Assembly: GCF_002608565.1 (NCBI RefSeq)
Contig: NZ_LIXM01000031.1
Span: forward strand, 1-42,053
From: Vibrio sp. PID17_43
GTDB lineage: Bacteria; Pseudomonadota; Gammaproteobacteria; Enterobacterales; Vibrionaceae
DNA length: 42,053 nt
Reading direction: 5' to 3'
Program-made: the position numbers and the translations under genes
Shown here: in pieces, positions 8,948-16,654 of the stretch
How positions within the stretch are numbered: position 1 is the stretch's first letter
Layout of the letters: the number at the start of each line of letters is the position of its first letter
The notes under the pieces: model-generated
What the model was told of the DNA's origin: nothing
Database searches by the model: none
What the model saw: the letters and a program-made list of their open reading frames with translations, nothing else

Positions 8948-9946
8948 TTAATCTGTGGTCTGTCTCTGTTCTTTCATAAAGTTAAACATGGCATCCAAAG
9001 CTTGATTACGATATTGGTCTTTTTCAAACAAGACTTCGTGTTCGGCACCAGCGATAGAAACCAAGCTTGCATGAGGGTTGGTTTTTCTTAACTTATTGAT
9101 AAAGCGCTGCTGAGCCTGATTACTAACAATACGATCATTGCCTGATTGCATTAACAACACTGGAACTTTCACCTGACGCGTTAATAAAATGCACTGTTTA
9201 GTCGCCATTAAACTTTGCCACACCCAACGCGTACTAGGCCCCCCAACTTGCAGCTCTGGTTTATCACGGTATAAGCAACGAAACCAGTGGTAGCGATCGT
9301 AGCTTTGGCTGAGTGGGTTGTCTTCAAATGGCTTGGGATAGTACTCTTTGTGCCCTGGTGCATAGTGAGGTTTGGATGAGAATGCTGTGAGGATCTGGCT
9401 GACAGGGAGCGCAACCGGATTGAGATACCAGGGTAAATCAATGCCAAACATCGGTGAGCTTAAGATCAAACCATTGAAATGATGCTCTGGGTGAGTTTGC
9501 AGATAACGCGTTGCAATCGCTCCACCCATTGAATGTGCGATGATAAATCGCTGCTGATAGGAGCTTAAATCGAGTTGTTTGAGCACCAATGCCATATCAT
9601 CAATATAGTCATCAAATTCATAGACGTGACCCATGTCTGAGTCTGGTATCAAGCGATCTGATAAACCTTGTCCACGGTGATCAAACGAATATATATCGTA
9701 ACCTTGTCGGTATAGATCGTAGAACAGCTCTTGGTACTTCCAACAACACTCAATTCGGCCATTGACGATGAGCACCGCTTTTGTGTGTTCAGAGTGGGTG
9801 AGTTTGCACCAATAGATTTTCTTTTTTTCTGCCCCTTTGATGAAGCCCTCTTGGCGAGTTTGCCAGAGTGCAGCGATCGGACCACCTATTGCTTGCTCAA
9901 ATAAAGTCTCTTGAGTATAAGTCAAAGGTGAATGGTGAATAGCCAT
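8948..9946 (-). CDS. pldB: Lysophospholipase L2 (PldB)
   Basis: PldB is an alpha/beta hydrolase that degrades lysophospholipids at the inner membrane. The nucleophile elbow is IAHSMGGAIATRYL, the oxyanion/DHRGQGLSDR segment is typical of monoglyceride-lipase-like enzymes, and the catalytic His is in GAEHEVLFE. I place the start at 9946 (332 aa). Upstream in-frame ATGs at 9988 and 10051 exist, but a perfect minus-strand TATAAT at 9995-10000 would put the transcript start close to 9988, and the 10051 ATG lies inside rhtB. It is divergent from rhtB and upstream of yigL. Confidence 0.88.
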   Translation of the reverse strand: MAIHHSPLTYTQETLFEQAIGGPIAALWQTRQEGFIKGAEKKKIYWCKLTHSEHTKAVLIVNGRIECCWKYQELFYDLYRQGYDIYSFDHRGQGLSDRLIPDSDMGHVYEFDDYIDDMALVLKQLDLSSYQQRFIIAHSMGGAIATRYLQTHPEHHFNGLILSSPMFGIDLPWYLNPVALPVSQILTAFSSKPHYAPGHKEYYPKPFEDNPLSQSYDRYHWFRCLYRDKPELQVGGPSTRWVWQSLMATKQCILLTRQVKVPVLLMQSGNDRIVSNQAQQRFINKLRKTNPHASLVSIAGAEHEVLFEKDQYRNQALDAMFNFMKEQRQTTD

Positions 9947-10011
9947 TAGTCGATTACCTGAAGATGCGTTATTGACGTGACGTATCATCGAAGAATTATA
10001 GAGGAAATGCA

Positions 10012-10626
10012 ATGGATACCCACGTTTGGTTAGCCTATGTGGTAACTGCAATTGTTTTTAGTCTGGCTCCGGGATCTGGTACCGTCAACTCAATCAGCAA
10101 TGGTTTGAGTTACGGCACTCGCAAGTCATTAGGGGCTATTGTTGGTTTGCAAATTGGTCTGGCTATTCATATTGCATTGGTTGGGGCTGGTATTGGAGCG
10201 TTAGTCGCGCAATCGGCAGCGGCTTTTAGCATGATCAAATGGGTCGGAGCGGCTTATTTGGTGTGGCTTGGCATTCAAAAGTGGCGTGATACGTCTGGCT
10301 TAGTGGCCAAGGAAAATCATAAAGTGATGTCAGGTTCTTCACTATTGTACAAAGCCATTCTTATTAACCTGACCAACCCAAAATCAATCGTATTTTTGGT
10401 GGCATTGTTTCCACAGTTTATCGACCCTGCAAAAGAACAGCTGACTCAGCTGCTGGTGCTAGGTATCACGACAGTTACGATTGATGCGTTTGTCATGCTG
10501 GGCTACACCACACTAGCGGCACAGATGGGACGGTTTATTCGCTCAGACAAGGTTATGGGTAAAATAAACAAAGTATTTGGCTCGATGTTTATGGGGTGTG
10601 GAGCATTGTTAGCCGCAGCTAAATAA
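10012..10626 (+). CDS. rhtB: LysE/RhtB-family amino-acid exporter (RhtB)
   Basis: A 204-residue inner-membrane exporter of the LysE superfamily with about six hydrophobic segments; E. coli RhtB exports homoserine and homoserine lactone. The N-terminal SLAPGSGTVNSISNGLSYG and the segment AILINLTNPKSIVFLVALFPQF are family hallmarks. The ribosome site GAGGA lies seven bases before the ATG. The position next to pldB and yigL matches the E. coli rhtB locus, which is why the symbol is given; the substrate is inferred. Confidence 0.88.
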   Translation: MDTHVWLAYVVTAIVFSLAPGSGTVNSISNGLSYGTRKSLGAIVGLQIGLAIHIALVGAGIGALVAQSAAAFSMIKWVGAAYLVWLGIQKWRDTSGLVAKENHKVMSGSSLLYKAILINLTNPKSIVFLVALFPQFIDPAKEQLTQLLVLGITTVTIDAFVMLGYTTLAAQMGRFIRSDKVMGKINKVFGSMFMGCGALLAAAK

Positions 10627-10648
10627 TAAAAGATAAAAACCACAAAAT

Positions 10649-11458
10649 ATGATTAATGCGTATGTCGCTCGCCAGCCCATTTTTAACCGAAAAAGACAGC
10701 CGCTGGGGTATGAGTTGTTGTTCCGTGATGGTGAAAGTAATGCTTACCCTGCTCACATCGAATCAAACCGGGTAGCATGCCGTTGATTGTGGATAACTTT
10801 TTCTCAGTCGGTACCAACCCGCTGATCGCATCGTCACGATGCTTTATCCATTTTCCTCCACAAAGCTTGTTACATCGCTTACCAAGAAGTTTGCCTACCT
10901 GATTTAGATTTTGGTCGTATTGAAAGCATCATCACTCAAGATGTCGCGCTGTGTTACAAACTATTGCGCTTCGTGAACACCCAATCGATTAAACTGGAAG
11001 TACCCATTACTTCATTTCGTCAGGCATTAGTTTACCTTGGTCAAGATAAGTTAAAGCTATTTGTTTCTGTAATCGTTGCTTCATACATTTCTAGTCGCAA
11101 ACCGCGTGAGTTATACATGTTGTGTTTGCAGCGGGCGCAATTTTGCCAATGGATCTCTCGCTACCAACCTTTTTCTCTGTATAGCGAGCAGGGTTTCATG
11201 GTTGGCTTACTGCCAATTCTCGATACCATGCTCGATCTATCAGTGGAATCGCTGGTGGAACAGCTCCCTTTGAGTCATTTAGTACAACAAGTGCTACTTC
11301 ACCGACAAGGGGAAGATGGCGCCTTACTTGCTATGGGAGAGTGCTGTGAGCGTGCAGATTGGCTAGACGTACACGAACAACAGGGTTTGTCTTTTGATGA
11401 TGTGACGTTGGAACTCGATGAGGCCGTTCGCTGGAGTCAGAGCTTCGTTGGCGCATAA
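10649..11458 (+). pseudogene. Decayed EAL-HDOD signalling protein (CdgJ/YuxH-like)
   Basis: The 5' end reads MINAYVARQPIFNRKRQPLG then YELLFRDGESNAYPAHIESNR, the start of EAL-plus-HDOD proteins, and stops near 10785. The next frame continues the same protein (LIVDNFFSVGTNPLIASSRC), so one T is missing near 10783 (CGT-TTG restored gives R-L-I-V-D). That frame stops near 10903, and the third frame then jumps to the HDOD domain (LPDLDFGRIESIITQDVALC onwards) and runs to 11458. About 150 residues of the EAL domain, including its active-site region, are missing between these parts. So there is a frameshift plus an internal deletion. Intact homologues regulate motility or cyclic-di-GMP-related traits in Vibrio. 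The HDOD remnant (about 160 aa from 10964) is probably not made efficiently. Confidence 0.85.
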
Positions 11459-11501
11459 TTCGATCAAATATTAAACTTTTATTACAGTCGAGCACGATCG
11501 C

Positions 11502-11532
11502 TTGACGACACCTAAGTTTTAAATAATTATAT
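11502..11532 (+). promoter_or_regulatory. Candidate promoter of the arsenic operon
   Basis: TTGACG at 11502-11507 resembles a -35 element. An AT-rich stretch that can supply a -10 (ATTATA or TTATAT, spacing 18-19) lies at 11526-11532 and overlaps the inverted repeat proposed as the ArsR operator. The exact -10 is uncertain. Confidence 0.5.
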
Positions 11533-11549
11533 ATGCATATCCATATATA
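11528..11549. promoter_or_regulatory. Candidate ArsR operator (inverted repeat)
   Basis: An 8-bp perfect inverted repeat, TATATATG with CATATATA around a 6-base centre, directly before arsR and over the presumed -10 region. ArsR/SmtB repressors bind AT-rich imperfect dyads at such positions. The assignment is inference from position and symmetry. Confidence 0.6.
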
Positions 11550-11561
11550 GGTATGTTCCCT

Positions 11562-11897
11562 ATGCTTCCACATCAGTTCTTCAAACTTCTCTCCGACGAG
11601 ACCCGTGTGCGTTGCTTAATGCTGGTGGTTCGTGAAGAAAGAGTCTGTGTTGGTGATTTAGCCTACGCGCTACAACAAAGCCAACCAAAAATATCGCGCC
11701 ATCTCGCGCAACTCAGATCGAACGGTATCTTAGTTGATATACGGCAGGGGCAGTGGGTGTATTACGAATTGTCCGAATTGTTACCAGGATGGATGCAAAA
11801 ATTAATTGATGATTTGGTGGACTCGAACTGTTTGAAGAAAGAGTACCAAGACGATATTTCACGATTGCACGATAAAGCTCGTGCGGCTTGCTGCTAG
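11562..11897 (+). CDS. arsR: ArsR-family metalloregulator
   Basis: A 111-residue winged-helix repressor (start at the second ATG, 10 bases after AGG; the ATG at 11553 would be only one base from it). The DNA-binding helix is SQPKISRHLAQLRSNGILVD, followed by the wing QGQWVYYEL. The canonical As(III)-binding ELCVCDL motif is changed to RVCVGDL, leaving a single Cys29, and two further cysteines form the very C-terminus (AACC). So arsenite sensing may use a different cysteine set from the E. coli R773 ArsR. The next three genes make an arsenate detoxification operon, which it presumably represses through the upstream dyad. Confidence 0.85.
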   Translation: MLPHQFFKLLSDETRVRCLMLVVREERVCVGDLAYALQQSQPKISRHLAQLRSNGILVDIRQGQWVYYELSELLPGWMQKLIDDLVDSNCLKKEYQDDISRLHDKARAACC

Positions 11898-11940
11898 TAG
11901 TAAGCGTTAACAGTTTATAGGCTTGAAAAGGTAGAAGATT

Positions 11941-12942
11941 ATGACGATTAAAGTAGGTATTAACGGTTTCGGTCGAATTGGTCGTTTGGCACTGCGTGCT
12001 GCGTTTGATTGGCCAGAGCTAGAGTTCGTACACATCAACGATGTAGCGGGCGATGCAGCGACTTTGGGCCACTTACTTGAGTTTGATTCAGTTCAAGGTC
12101 GTTGGAACCACGCAGTGCAAGTTGAAGGCACAGACATGGTGATCAACGGTAAACGCATCACGACTTCACAGGAGCGTGATATCGATGCGGTGAACTGGGG
12201 TCAATGTGATGTTGTGATTGAAGCAACGGGTGTTCATCGAAAAACGTCATTCCTAAACAAATACCTAGAGCAAGGCGTAAAACGCGTTGTAGTGAGTGCG
12301 CCAGTAAAAGAAGAAGGTGTAGCAAACATCGTGGTTGGTGTGAACGACCACATCTTCGATCCAGCGTTGCACCGCATCGTCACAGCGGCATCTTGTACCA
12401 CTAACTGTATTGCACCAGTAGTGAAAGTGATTCACGAGAAACTGGGCATCGAGCAGTCATCATTTACAACGATTCACGATTTAACTAACACACAAACGAT
12501 TCTGGATGCGCCGCACAAAGATCTACGTCGTGCGCGTGCATGTGGTATGAGCCTGATCCCAACCACTACGGGCAGTGCGACTGCAATTGTTGAAATCTTT
12601 CCAGATCTAAAAGACAAAATTAATGGTCACGCAGTTCGTGTTCCTTTAGCAAACGCATCGCTGACAGATATCATTTTTGATGTGAAACGTGATACCACGG
12701 CAGAAGAAGTGAACGCACTACTGAAAGAAGCATCGGAAGGTGAGCTAAAAGGCATCCTTGGCTTTGAAGCGCGTCCATTGGTCTCTATCGATTACAAAGG
12801 CGACCAACGTTCAACCATCGTTGACGCACAATCCACTATGGTTGTTGGCGCTCGCATGGTGAAGATTTACGCCTGGTACGACAATGAAATGGGCTACGCA
12901 ACGCGCACTGCAGAATTGGTTCGTAACGTTGGTATGGCATAA
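11941..12942 (+). CDS. ArsJ-associated glyceraldehyde-3-phosphate dehydrogenase
   Basis: A 333-residue GAPDH with the NAD-binding N-terminus INGFGRIGR, catalytic C152 in [11 protein letters not shown] and H179. The segment [20 protein letters not shown] differs from housekeeping GapA (HAYTATQ type) and is, as I recall, characteristic of the copy linked to arsJ. In this route arsenate replaces phosphate and the enzyme makes 1-arseno-3-phosphoglycerate, which ArsJ exports. It lies 43 bases after arsR with an AAGG ribosome site, and 11 bases before the phosphatase gene, so one transcript is likely. It is most probably not the glycolytic enzyme of the cell. Confidence 0.92.
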   Translation: MTIKVGINGFGRIGRLALRAAFDWPELEFVHINDVAGDAATLGHLLEFDSVQGRWNHAVQVEGTDMVINGKRITTSQERDIDAVNWGQCDVVIEATGVHRKTSFLNKYLEQGVKRVVVSAPVKEEGVANIVVGVNDHIFDPALHRIVTAASCTTNCIAPVVKVIHEKLGIEQSSFTTIHDLTNTQTILDAPHKDLRRARACGMSLIPTTTGSATAIVEIFPDLKDKINGHAVRVPLANASLTDIIFDVKRDTTAEEVNALLKEASEGELKGILGFEARPLVSIDYKGDQRSTIVDAQSTMVVGARMVKIYAWYDNEMGYATRTAELVRNVGMA

Positions 12943-12953
12943 GGAGTTTTAAA

Positions 12954-13448
12954 ATGTCTCATCCTACATGGCAATTAGATTTAGAAGCGGGCGCTTTGGT
13001 TTTGACTCCGTGTCCGGGTACAAAAGGTGTTGAACTGCAAGATTCTCTAAAGCAGTTGAAAGACCAAGGTGTACAAGCGGTAGTGACAGCACTTGATAAC
13101 TCAGAGTTGGCAGCGCAAGACGTTTCTGCTCTGGGCGAAATCACTCAACAGTTAGGCATGAAATGGTTTCAAATAGAGATTGAAGACGACTGCGCGCCAG
13201 ACGAAGGGTTTGCTGCAAAATGGCAACAAGCAAGCCCTGAATTGCACGCAATTCTAGCGCAAGGTGGTAAGGTCGCAATGCACTGTTTAGGCGGCTCTGG
13301 TCGTACAGGTTTGTTTGCTGCGCATCTACTGCTAGAGAAAGGTTGGCCGCTAGAAGATATCGTGCGCGAAGTGCAAGCTTTGCGTCCTGGCGCGTTCACC
13401 AAACCAGTACAAGTTGAGTACATCGAGCGCGTCGCACAAAGCGCGTGA
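12954..13448 (+). CDS. Cys-X5-Arg protein-tyrosine-phosphatase-like protein of the ars operon
   Basis: A 164-residue CDKN3/dual-specificity-phosphatase-type protein. The P-loop is HCLGGSGRTG with nucleophile C111 and R117, and candidate general acids lie in EIEDDCAPDEGF (D78, D79, D83). It starts 11 bases after GAPDH with AAGGAG in front, so it is co-expressed. Homologues sit in other GAPDH-arsJ operons, as I recall, but their role is not established to my knowledge. The same chemistry is used by PTP- and rhodanese/Cdc25-like arsenate reductases, so a role as arsenate reductase, or in handling a phospho- or arseno-metabolite, is plausible but unproven. Confidence 0.82.
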   Translation: MSHPTWQLDLEAGALVLTPCPGTKGVELQDSLKQLKDQGVQAVVTALDNSELAAQDVSALGEITQQLGMKWFQIEIEDDCAPDEGFAAKWQQASPELHAILAQGGKVAMHCLGGSGRTGLFAAHLLLEKGWPLEDIVREVQALRPGAFTKPVQVEYIERVAQSA

Positions 13449-13458
13449 TCAGCTTGTC

Positions 13459-13489
13459 GAGCTTTTGGAACATCATGTTCCAAAAGCTC
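13459..13489. repeat. Perfect 31-base palindrome after the phosphatase gene (copy 1)
   Basis: Arms GAGCTTTTGGAACA and TGTTCCAAAAGCTC (14 bp, perfect) around the loop TCA, 10 bases after the phosphatase stop. No T run follows, so it is a poor Rho-independent terminator; it may be a processing or attenuation hairpin or a protein-binding dyad. A diverged copy lies at 13650-13680. Confidence 0.85.
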
Positions 13490-13537
13490 TCCTTACGCCA
13501 TGTAGCTTACTATTTTATGTGATACTTGGATGCCAGT

Positions 13538-13566
13538 TTGATATTTAACTATCTGTTTATTATTAA
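13538..13566 (+). promoter_or_regulatory. Candidate promoter for arsJ
   Basis: TTGATA at 13538-13543, a 17-base spacer and TATTAA at 13561-13566 lie in the 257-base gap before arsJ. This would let arsJ be transcribed separately from the upstream ars genes. The match is fair, but no data support it. Confidence 0.4.
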
Positions 13567-13608
13567 GTAATAGTTAATTTTATTGTCAGTTCTTGTTTCG
13601 CAGTTTGG

Positions 13609-13638
13609 CACCAGTATTGAGATGGCTCAATACTGGTG
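13609..13638. repeat. 12-bp inverted repeat in the arsJ leader
   Basis: A perfect stem CACCAGTATTGA with TCAATACTGGTG around the loop GATGGC, about 70 bases before arsJ and downstream of the candidate promoter. No T run follows (TTCAGG). It could be an attenuator-type hairpin or a regulator site. Confidence 0.75.
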
Positions 13639-13649
13639 TTCAGGTCATA

Positions 13650-13680
13650 GAGTATTTGGAACATCATGATCTAAATGCTC
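13650..13680. repeat. Diverged copy of the 31-base palindrome (copy 2)
   Basis: 26 of 31 bases match copy 1 at 13459-13489, including the central TTTGGAACATCATG. The symmetry has weakened (11 of 14 arm positions pair). It lies 25 bases before the arsJ ATG. Two copies flanking the spacer suggest a bound regulator or a duplicated element. Confidence 0.75.
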
Positions 13681-13705
13681 TGATTGCAGTACATCTGAGG
13701 TCGTT

Positions 13706-14923
13706 ATGATTTCAAAACTAAGTAAAAGTATCCGTCAGTACATGCTGGTGACGTTCAACTATTGGAACTTCACCGTGACGGACGGCGCACTACGTATGTT
13801 GGTGGTGCTTTACTTCCATGACTTAGGCTACTCAAGTTTAGCCATTGCTTCGCTGTTCCTTTTCTATGAATTTTTTGGCGTAGTGACCAACTTGGTTGGT
13901 GGTTGGCTAGGTGCTCGACTTGGTCTCAACAAAACCATGAACGTCGGGTTAGGGATGCAGATTTTTGCCTTGCTGATGTTGGCAGTGCCAAATGCGTGGT
14001 TGACCATCCCTTGGGTGATGGCAGCGCAGGCCATTTCAGGTATCGCCAAAGATTTGAATAAGATGAGTGCCAAGAGCGCGATTAAAACGTTGGTGCCAGA
14101 CGAGCAGCAAGGGGCACTTTATAAATGGGTGGCGATCTTAACGGGTTCGAAAAACGCGTTAAAAGGCGCAGGCTTCTTTATTGGTGGTTTGCTGTTGTCC
14201 GCGTTTGGTTTCCAAACTTCGATGGTCATCATGGCAAGTGTGCTGGCGATTGTTTTCGTATCCAGTTTGATTTGGCTAGAGGCTGACATGGGTAAAGCGA
14301 AGAGCAAGCCTAAATTCCGTCAGATTTTCTCTAAGTCAGAATCGGTGAACATCCTGTCTGCGGCACGTATGTTCCTATTTGGTGCGCGTGATGTGTGGTT
14401 TGTCGTTGCACTTCCGATCTACCTAGGCAGTGTGTTTGGCTGGGATCACCTGATGGTGGGCGGTTTCCTAGCGGCTTGGGTGATTGCCTACGGATTCGTT
14501 CAAGGCTTTGCGCCTCGTATTACCGGTAAAGCACAAGGTAGAGTGCCAGACGGTAGTGCAGCATTGATTTGGGCAGGTATCCTTGCTGTCATCACTGGCG
14601 CGATTGCTTACGGCGTGCAAATTGGTTGGCAACCAGAACTGGTTATTGTTGTCGGCTTGATGAGCTTCGGTGCGGTATTTGCGGTGAATTCATCTTTGCA
14701 TTCTTACCTTATCGTAAGCTACGCGAAAGGCGATGGTGTTTCACTGGATGTCGGCTTCTACTATATGGCGAATGCGATGGGACGTTTGATTGGTACGGTT
14801 CTATCCGGTTGGATTTACCAAGAAGCGGGTCTGGCGGCGTGTCTGTGGGTCTCTTTTGCCTTCTTAGCGCTGACGACGGTCATCTCTATCAAGTTACCAA
14901 AAGCCAAAGTGGCGGCGGTTTAA
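13706..14923 (+). CDS. arsJ: Organoarsenical efflux MFS transporter ArsJ
   Basis: A 405-residue major-facilitator protein with about 12 hydrophobic segments. The N-terminal MLVTFNYWNFTVTDGALRML and GAGFFIGGLLLSAFGFQTSM are typical of ArsJ. ArsJ exports 1-arseno-3-phosphoglycerate, the product of the co-encoded GAPDH; the product then breaks down outside to arsenate. The ribosome site is GAGG, five bases before the ATG. A 257-base gap with three inverted repeats separates it from the phosphatase gene, unlike the close packing of the upstream genes, so it may have its own regulation. A terminator follows. Confidence 0.92.
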   Translation: MISKLSKSIRQYMLVTFNYWNFTVTDGALRMLVVLYFHDLGYSSLAIASLFLFYEFFGVVTNLVGGWLGARLGLNKTMNVGLGMQIFALLMLAVPNAWLTIPWVMAAQAISGIAKDLNKMSAKSAIKTLVPDEQQGALYKWVAILTGSKNALKGAGFFIGGLLLSAFGFQTSMVIMASVLAIVFVSSLIWLEADMGKAKSKPKFRQIFSKSESVNILSAARMFLFGARDVWFVVALPIYLGSVFGWDHLMVGGFLAAWVIAYGFVQGFAPRITGKAQGRVPDGSAALIWAGILAVITGAIAYGVQIGWQPELVIVVGLMSFGAVFAVNSSLHSYLIVSYAKGDGVSLDVGFYYMANAMGRLIGTVLSGWIYQEAGLAACLWVSFAFLALTTVISIKLPKAKVAAV

Positions 14924-14945
14924 ATCAGTTTACGACTCAGTATAA

Positions 14946-14973
14946 AAAATGGCTCCGCAATGGGAGCCATTTT
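14946..14973 (+). terminator. Terminator of the arsenic operon
   Basis: An 11-bp perfect stem (AAAATGGCTCC with GGAGCCATTTT, loop GCAATG) 22 bases after the arsJ stop, with T bases in and after the second arm. It may also serve the convergent lipoprotein gene. Confidence 0.85.
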
Positions 14974-15012
14974 GCTTTCTGTGCTTCAGTGTCGCAAATC
15001 AGCAAGCTTGGG

Positions 15013-15388
15013 TTATGGGCAAATGCGACCTTGTAGTGCTAGCCGCGTCATTTCCATATCACCTTTCAGTGGGCGGTAAACGATGGTGTTCCAAACTTCA
15101 CCATTGTCCATTTCGAATTCAATCGCGTAGTTAAGGCCATTTACGACTTGAGTACGTACGCTCAAGAGCTCTTTTAGCTTAGCCGCGGTATTCAGCTGAC
15201 CGAGTACAAAATCTAACGCTTGTTGAGCCTCAGGTGTCACTTCACCTTGTGACCAACCGCCAGCAAGGTTTTCTGCGCTGCAGATAGGGTTCGCTTCCGG
15301 TTGCGCTGGTGTTACGGCCTCTTCCTTTTGGTTGCATCCAGCTAAGGTCACAACACAAACCAGTAATGCTTAATAATGCTTTGTTCAT
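15013..15388 (-). pseudogene. Cystatin-like lipoprotein with a frameshift in its signal peptide
   Basis: The best start is the ATG at 15388 with GAGG five bases before it, reading MNKALL, but this frame does not continue into the mature protein. The mature part (TLAGCNQKEEAVTPAQPEAN onwards, to 15013) is in the next frame and has an upstream stop. Removing one T of the pair at 15370/15371 (one A on the coding strand) restores MNKALLALLVCVVTLAGC, a textbook lipoprotein signal with a lipobox. The mature protein has the cystatin-type QVVNG motif in a segment VVNGLNYAIEFE and two Cys (near ICSAENL and GRICP). As read, only an inefficient GTG start would make a cytoplasmic fragment. A sequencing error or phase variation is the alternative. 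Confidence 0.75.
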
Positions 15389-15639
15389 AAAGACCTCTCT
15401 TATTAATCTGTCCAACATCCTAAAGTAATAAGCTGACTTATGCTGTTGCCCATTCGAGAAAGGTTGGGGCTACGGCTTCCGTTTGAACAATGGGTGTTGC
15501 AGCAAATCATTTTACAGATCAATGTTATTTAAGAGTTCGCTGTTGTGTTAAAAACAAGCAAAAACAGATTGTTAACTATTTAACTGGATGAAAATTACCC
15601 TATGCTATAAGCGTACAGTCATTCCAAGTAGAAAAAAAC

Positions 15640-16653
15640 ATGAGAGAAAGGGTTCTGTTTTTTGACTTATTGCGGTGTGTCGCGGCTATTGCAGTGATCG
15701 CCATTCACGTATTGGCCCCATACCGCACTGAGTTGGGCGGGATTCCTCTTGACCAATGGTTAACGGCCGTCGGTGTAAATAGTGTGAGTCGTTGGGCGGT
15801 ACCAGTGTTCATTTTGATCACCGGAGCCTTGATGCTCAGTGATACGCGTCCTTTTGATGCCAAGTACTACGTCAAACGGCGTTTAGGTAAAGTGTTGGTG
15901 CCTTTTTTAGTTTGGTCGATGTTTTATGCGTATTTGTCAGGCTGGACAGCGCAAGGCTTTGACTTTGCCACGGTAAAAGAAGTCGTGAGCAACAGCTTGC
16001 ATCATGCGACTTACTATCACCTTGGGTTCTTTTACTACTTTATTCCGCTCTATTTTGTAATTCCGTTATTTCAGTGGATGGTACGTCATATGGACGATAA
16101 CGCTCTCTATGCTTATTTGGCGCTGTGGTTATTCACCAGCACCTTATTCTTGTTCAAGATTGATGGGCCTTGGAGTAATCAAATGTGGCTCTATATGGGC
16201 TACCTACCGTTAGGTTACGTGCTGTTTAAGAAGATCCCACTCAATCGTTCGGTCACAATGTTGTTTACTGGTCTCGGGCTGGTGGCATTGGCGTTGACGT
16301 TTACTATGGTGGTGATGAATAGTTTGGATGCCGGTAAATATACGGTGGGTCGTTGGTTGTCTTACAAAACGCTCAACGTAGTTTTAGCGGCTTCGATGAT
16401 TTTTATGTTATGCCGTTATGTTGGGGAAGAGTTACCGCCGAAAATCCAGAAGGTAGTGAGTTTCATTAGTCAGTACAGTTTAGGCATTTATTTGTTGCAC
16501 CCGATCTTCTTGTGGCCGATGAAGGCGTTTGGTTGGCACCAAGGGAATCCAATATGGGTGATCCCACTGTGGGTCATATTAAGTGGAGCAGGAGCCTTGG
16601 CAATGAGTTATCTGTTTTCGAGATCTGCCAAGACTCGATGGTTGCTGCCGTAG
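15640..16653 (+). CDS. Acyltransferase-3 family membrane protein (OafA/WecH-like)
   Basis: A 337-residue integral membrane protein with about ten hydrophobic segments. The N-terminal motif FFDLLRCVAAIAVIAIHVLAPY contains the conserved catalytic His of the acyltransferase-3 fold, and RYRR-like basic residues follow (KYYVKRRLGKVLVPFLVWS). The C-terminal SQYSLGIYLLHPIFLWP is also typical. Such proteins transfer acetyl or other acyl groups to surface sugars; E. coli WecH acetylates enterobacterial common antigen. The acceptor here is unknown. The 3' end lies one base from the convergent DUF2500 gene. Confidence 0.82.
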   Translation: MRERVLFFDLLRCVAAIAVIAIHVLAPYRTELGGIPLDQWLTAVGVNSVSRWAVPVFILITGALMLSDTRPFDAKYYVKRRLGKVLVPFLVWSMFYAYLSGWTAQGFDFATVKEVVSNSLHHATYYHLGFFYYFIPLYFVIPLFQWMVRHMDDNALYAYLALWLFTSTLFLFKIDGPWSNQMWLYMGYLPLGYVLFKKIPLNRSVTMLFTGLGLVALALTFTMVVMNSLDAGKYTVGRWLSYKTLNVVLAASMIFMLCRYVGEELPPKIQKVVSFISQYSLGIYLLHPIFLWPMKAFGWHQGNPIWVIPLWVILSGAGALAMSYLFSRSAKTRWLLP

Positions 16654-16654
16654 A

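Noticed and set aside
9947..10051. N-terminal extension of pldB
   Set aside because: A perfect minus-strand TATAAT at 9995-10000 and the overlap with rhtB make these starts unlikely.
13459..13489. Palindrome after the phosphatase gene as a Rho-independent terminator
   Set aside because: A strong stem but no T run follows, so it was listed as a repeat instead.
14569..15036. 155-codon plus-strand ORF overlapping the end of arsJ
   Set aside because: It is a frame shadow of arsJ, has Cys/Arg-rich composition unlike a real protein, and runs through the terminator.
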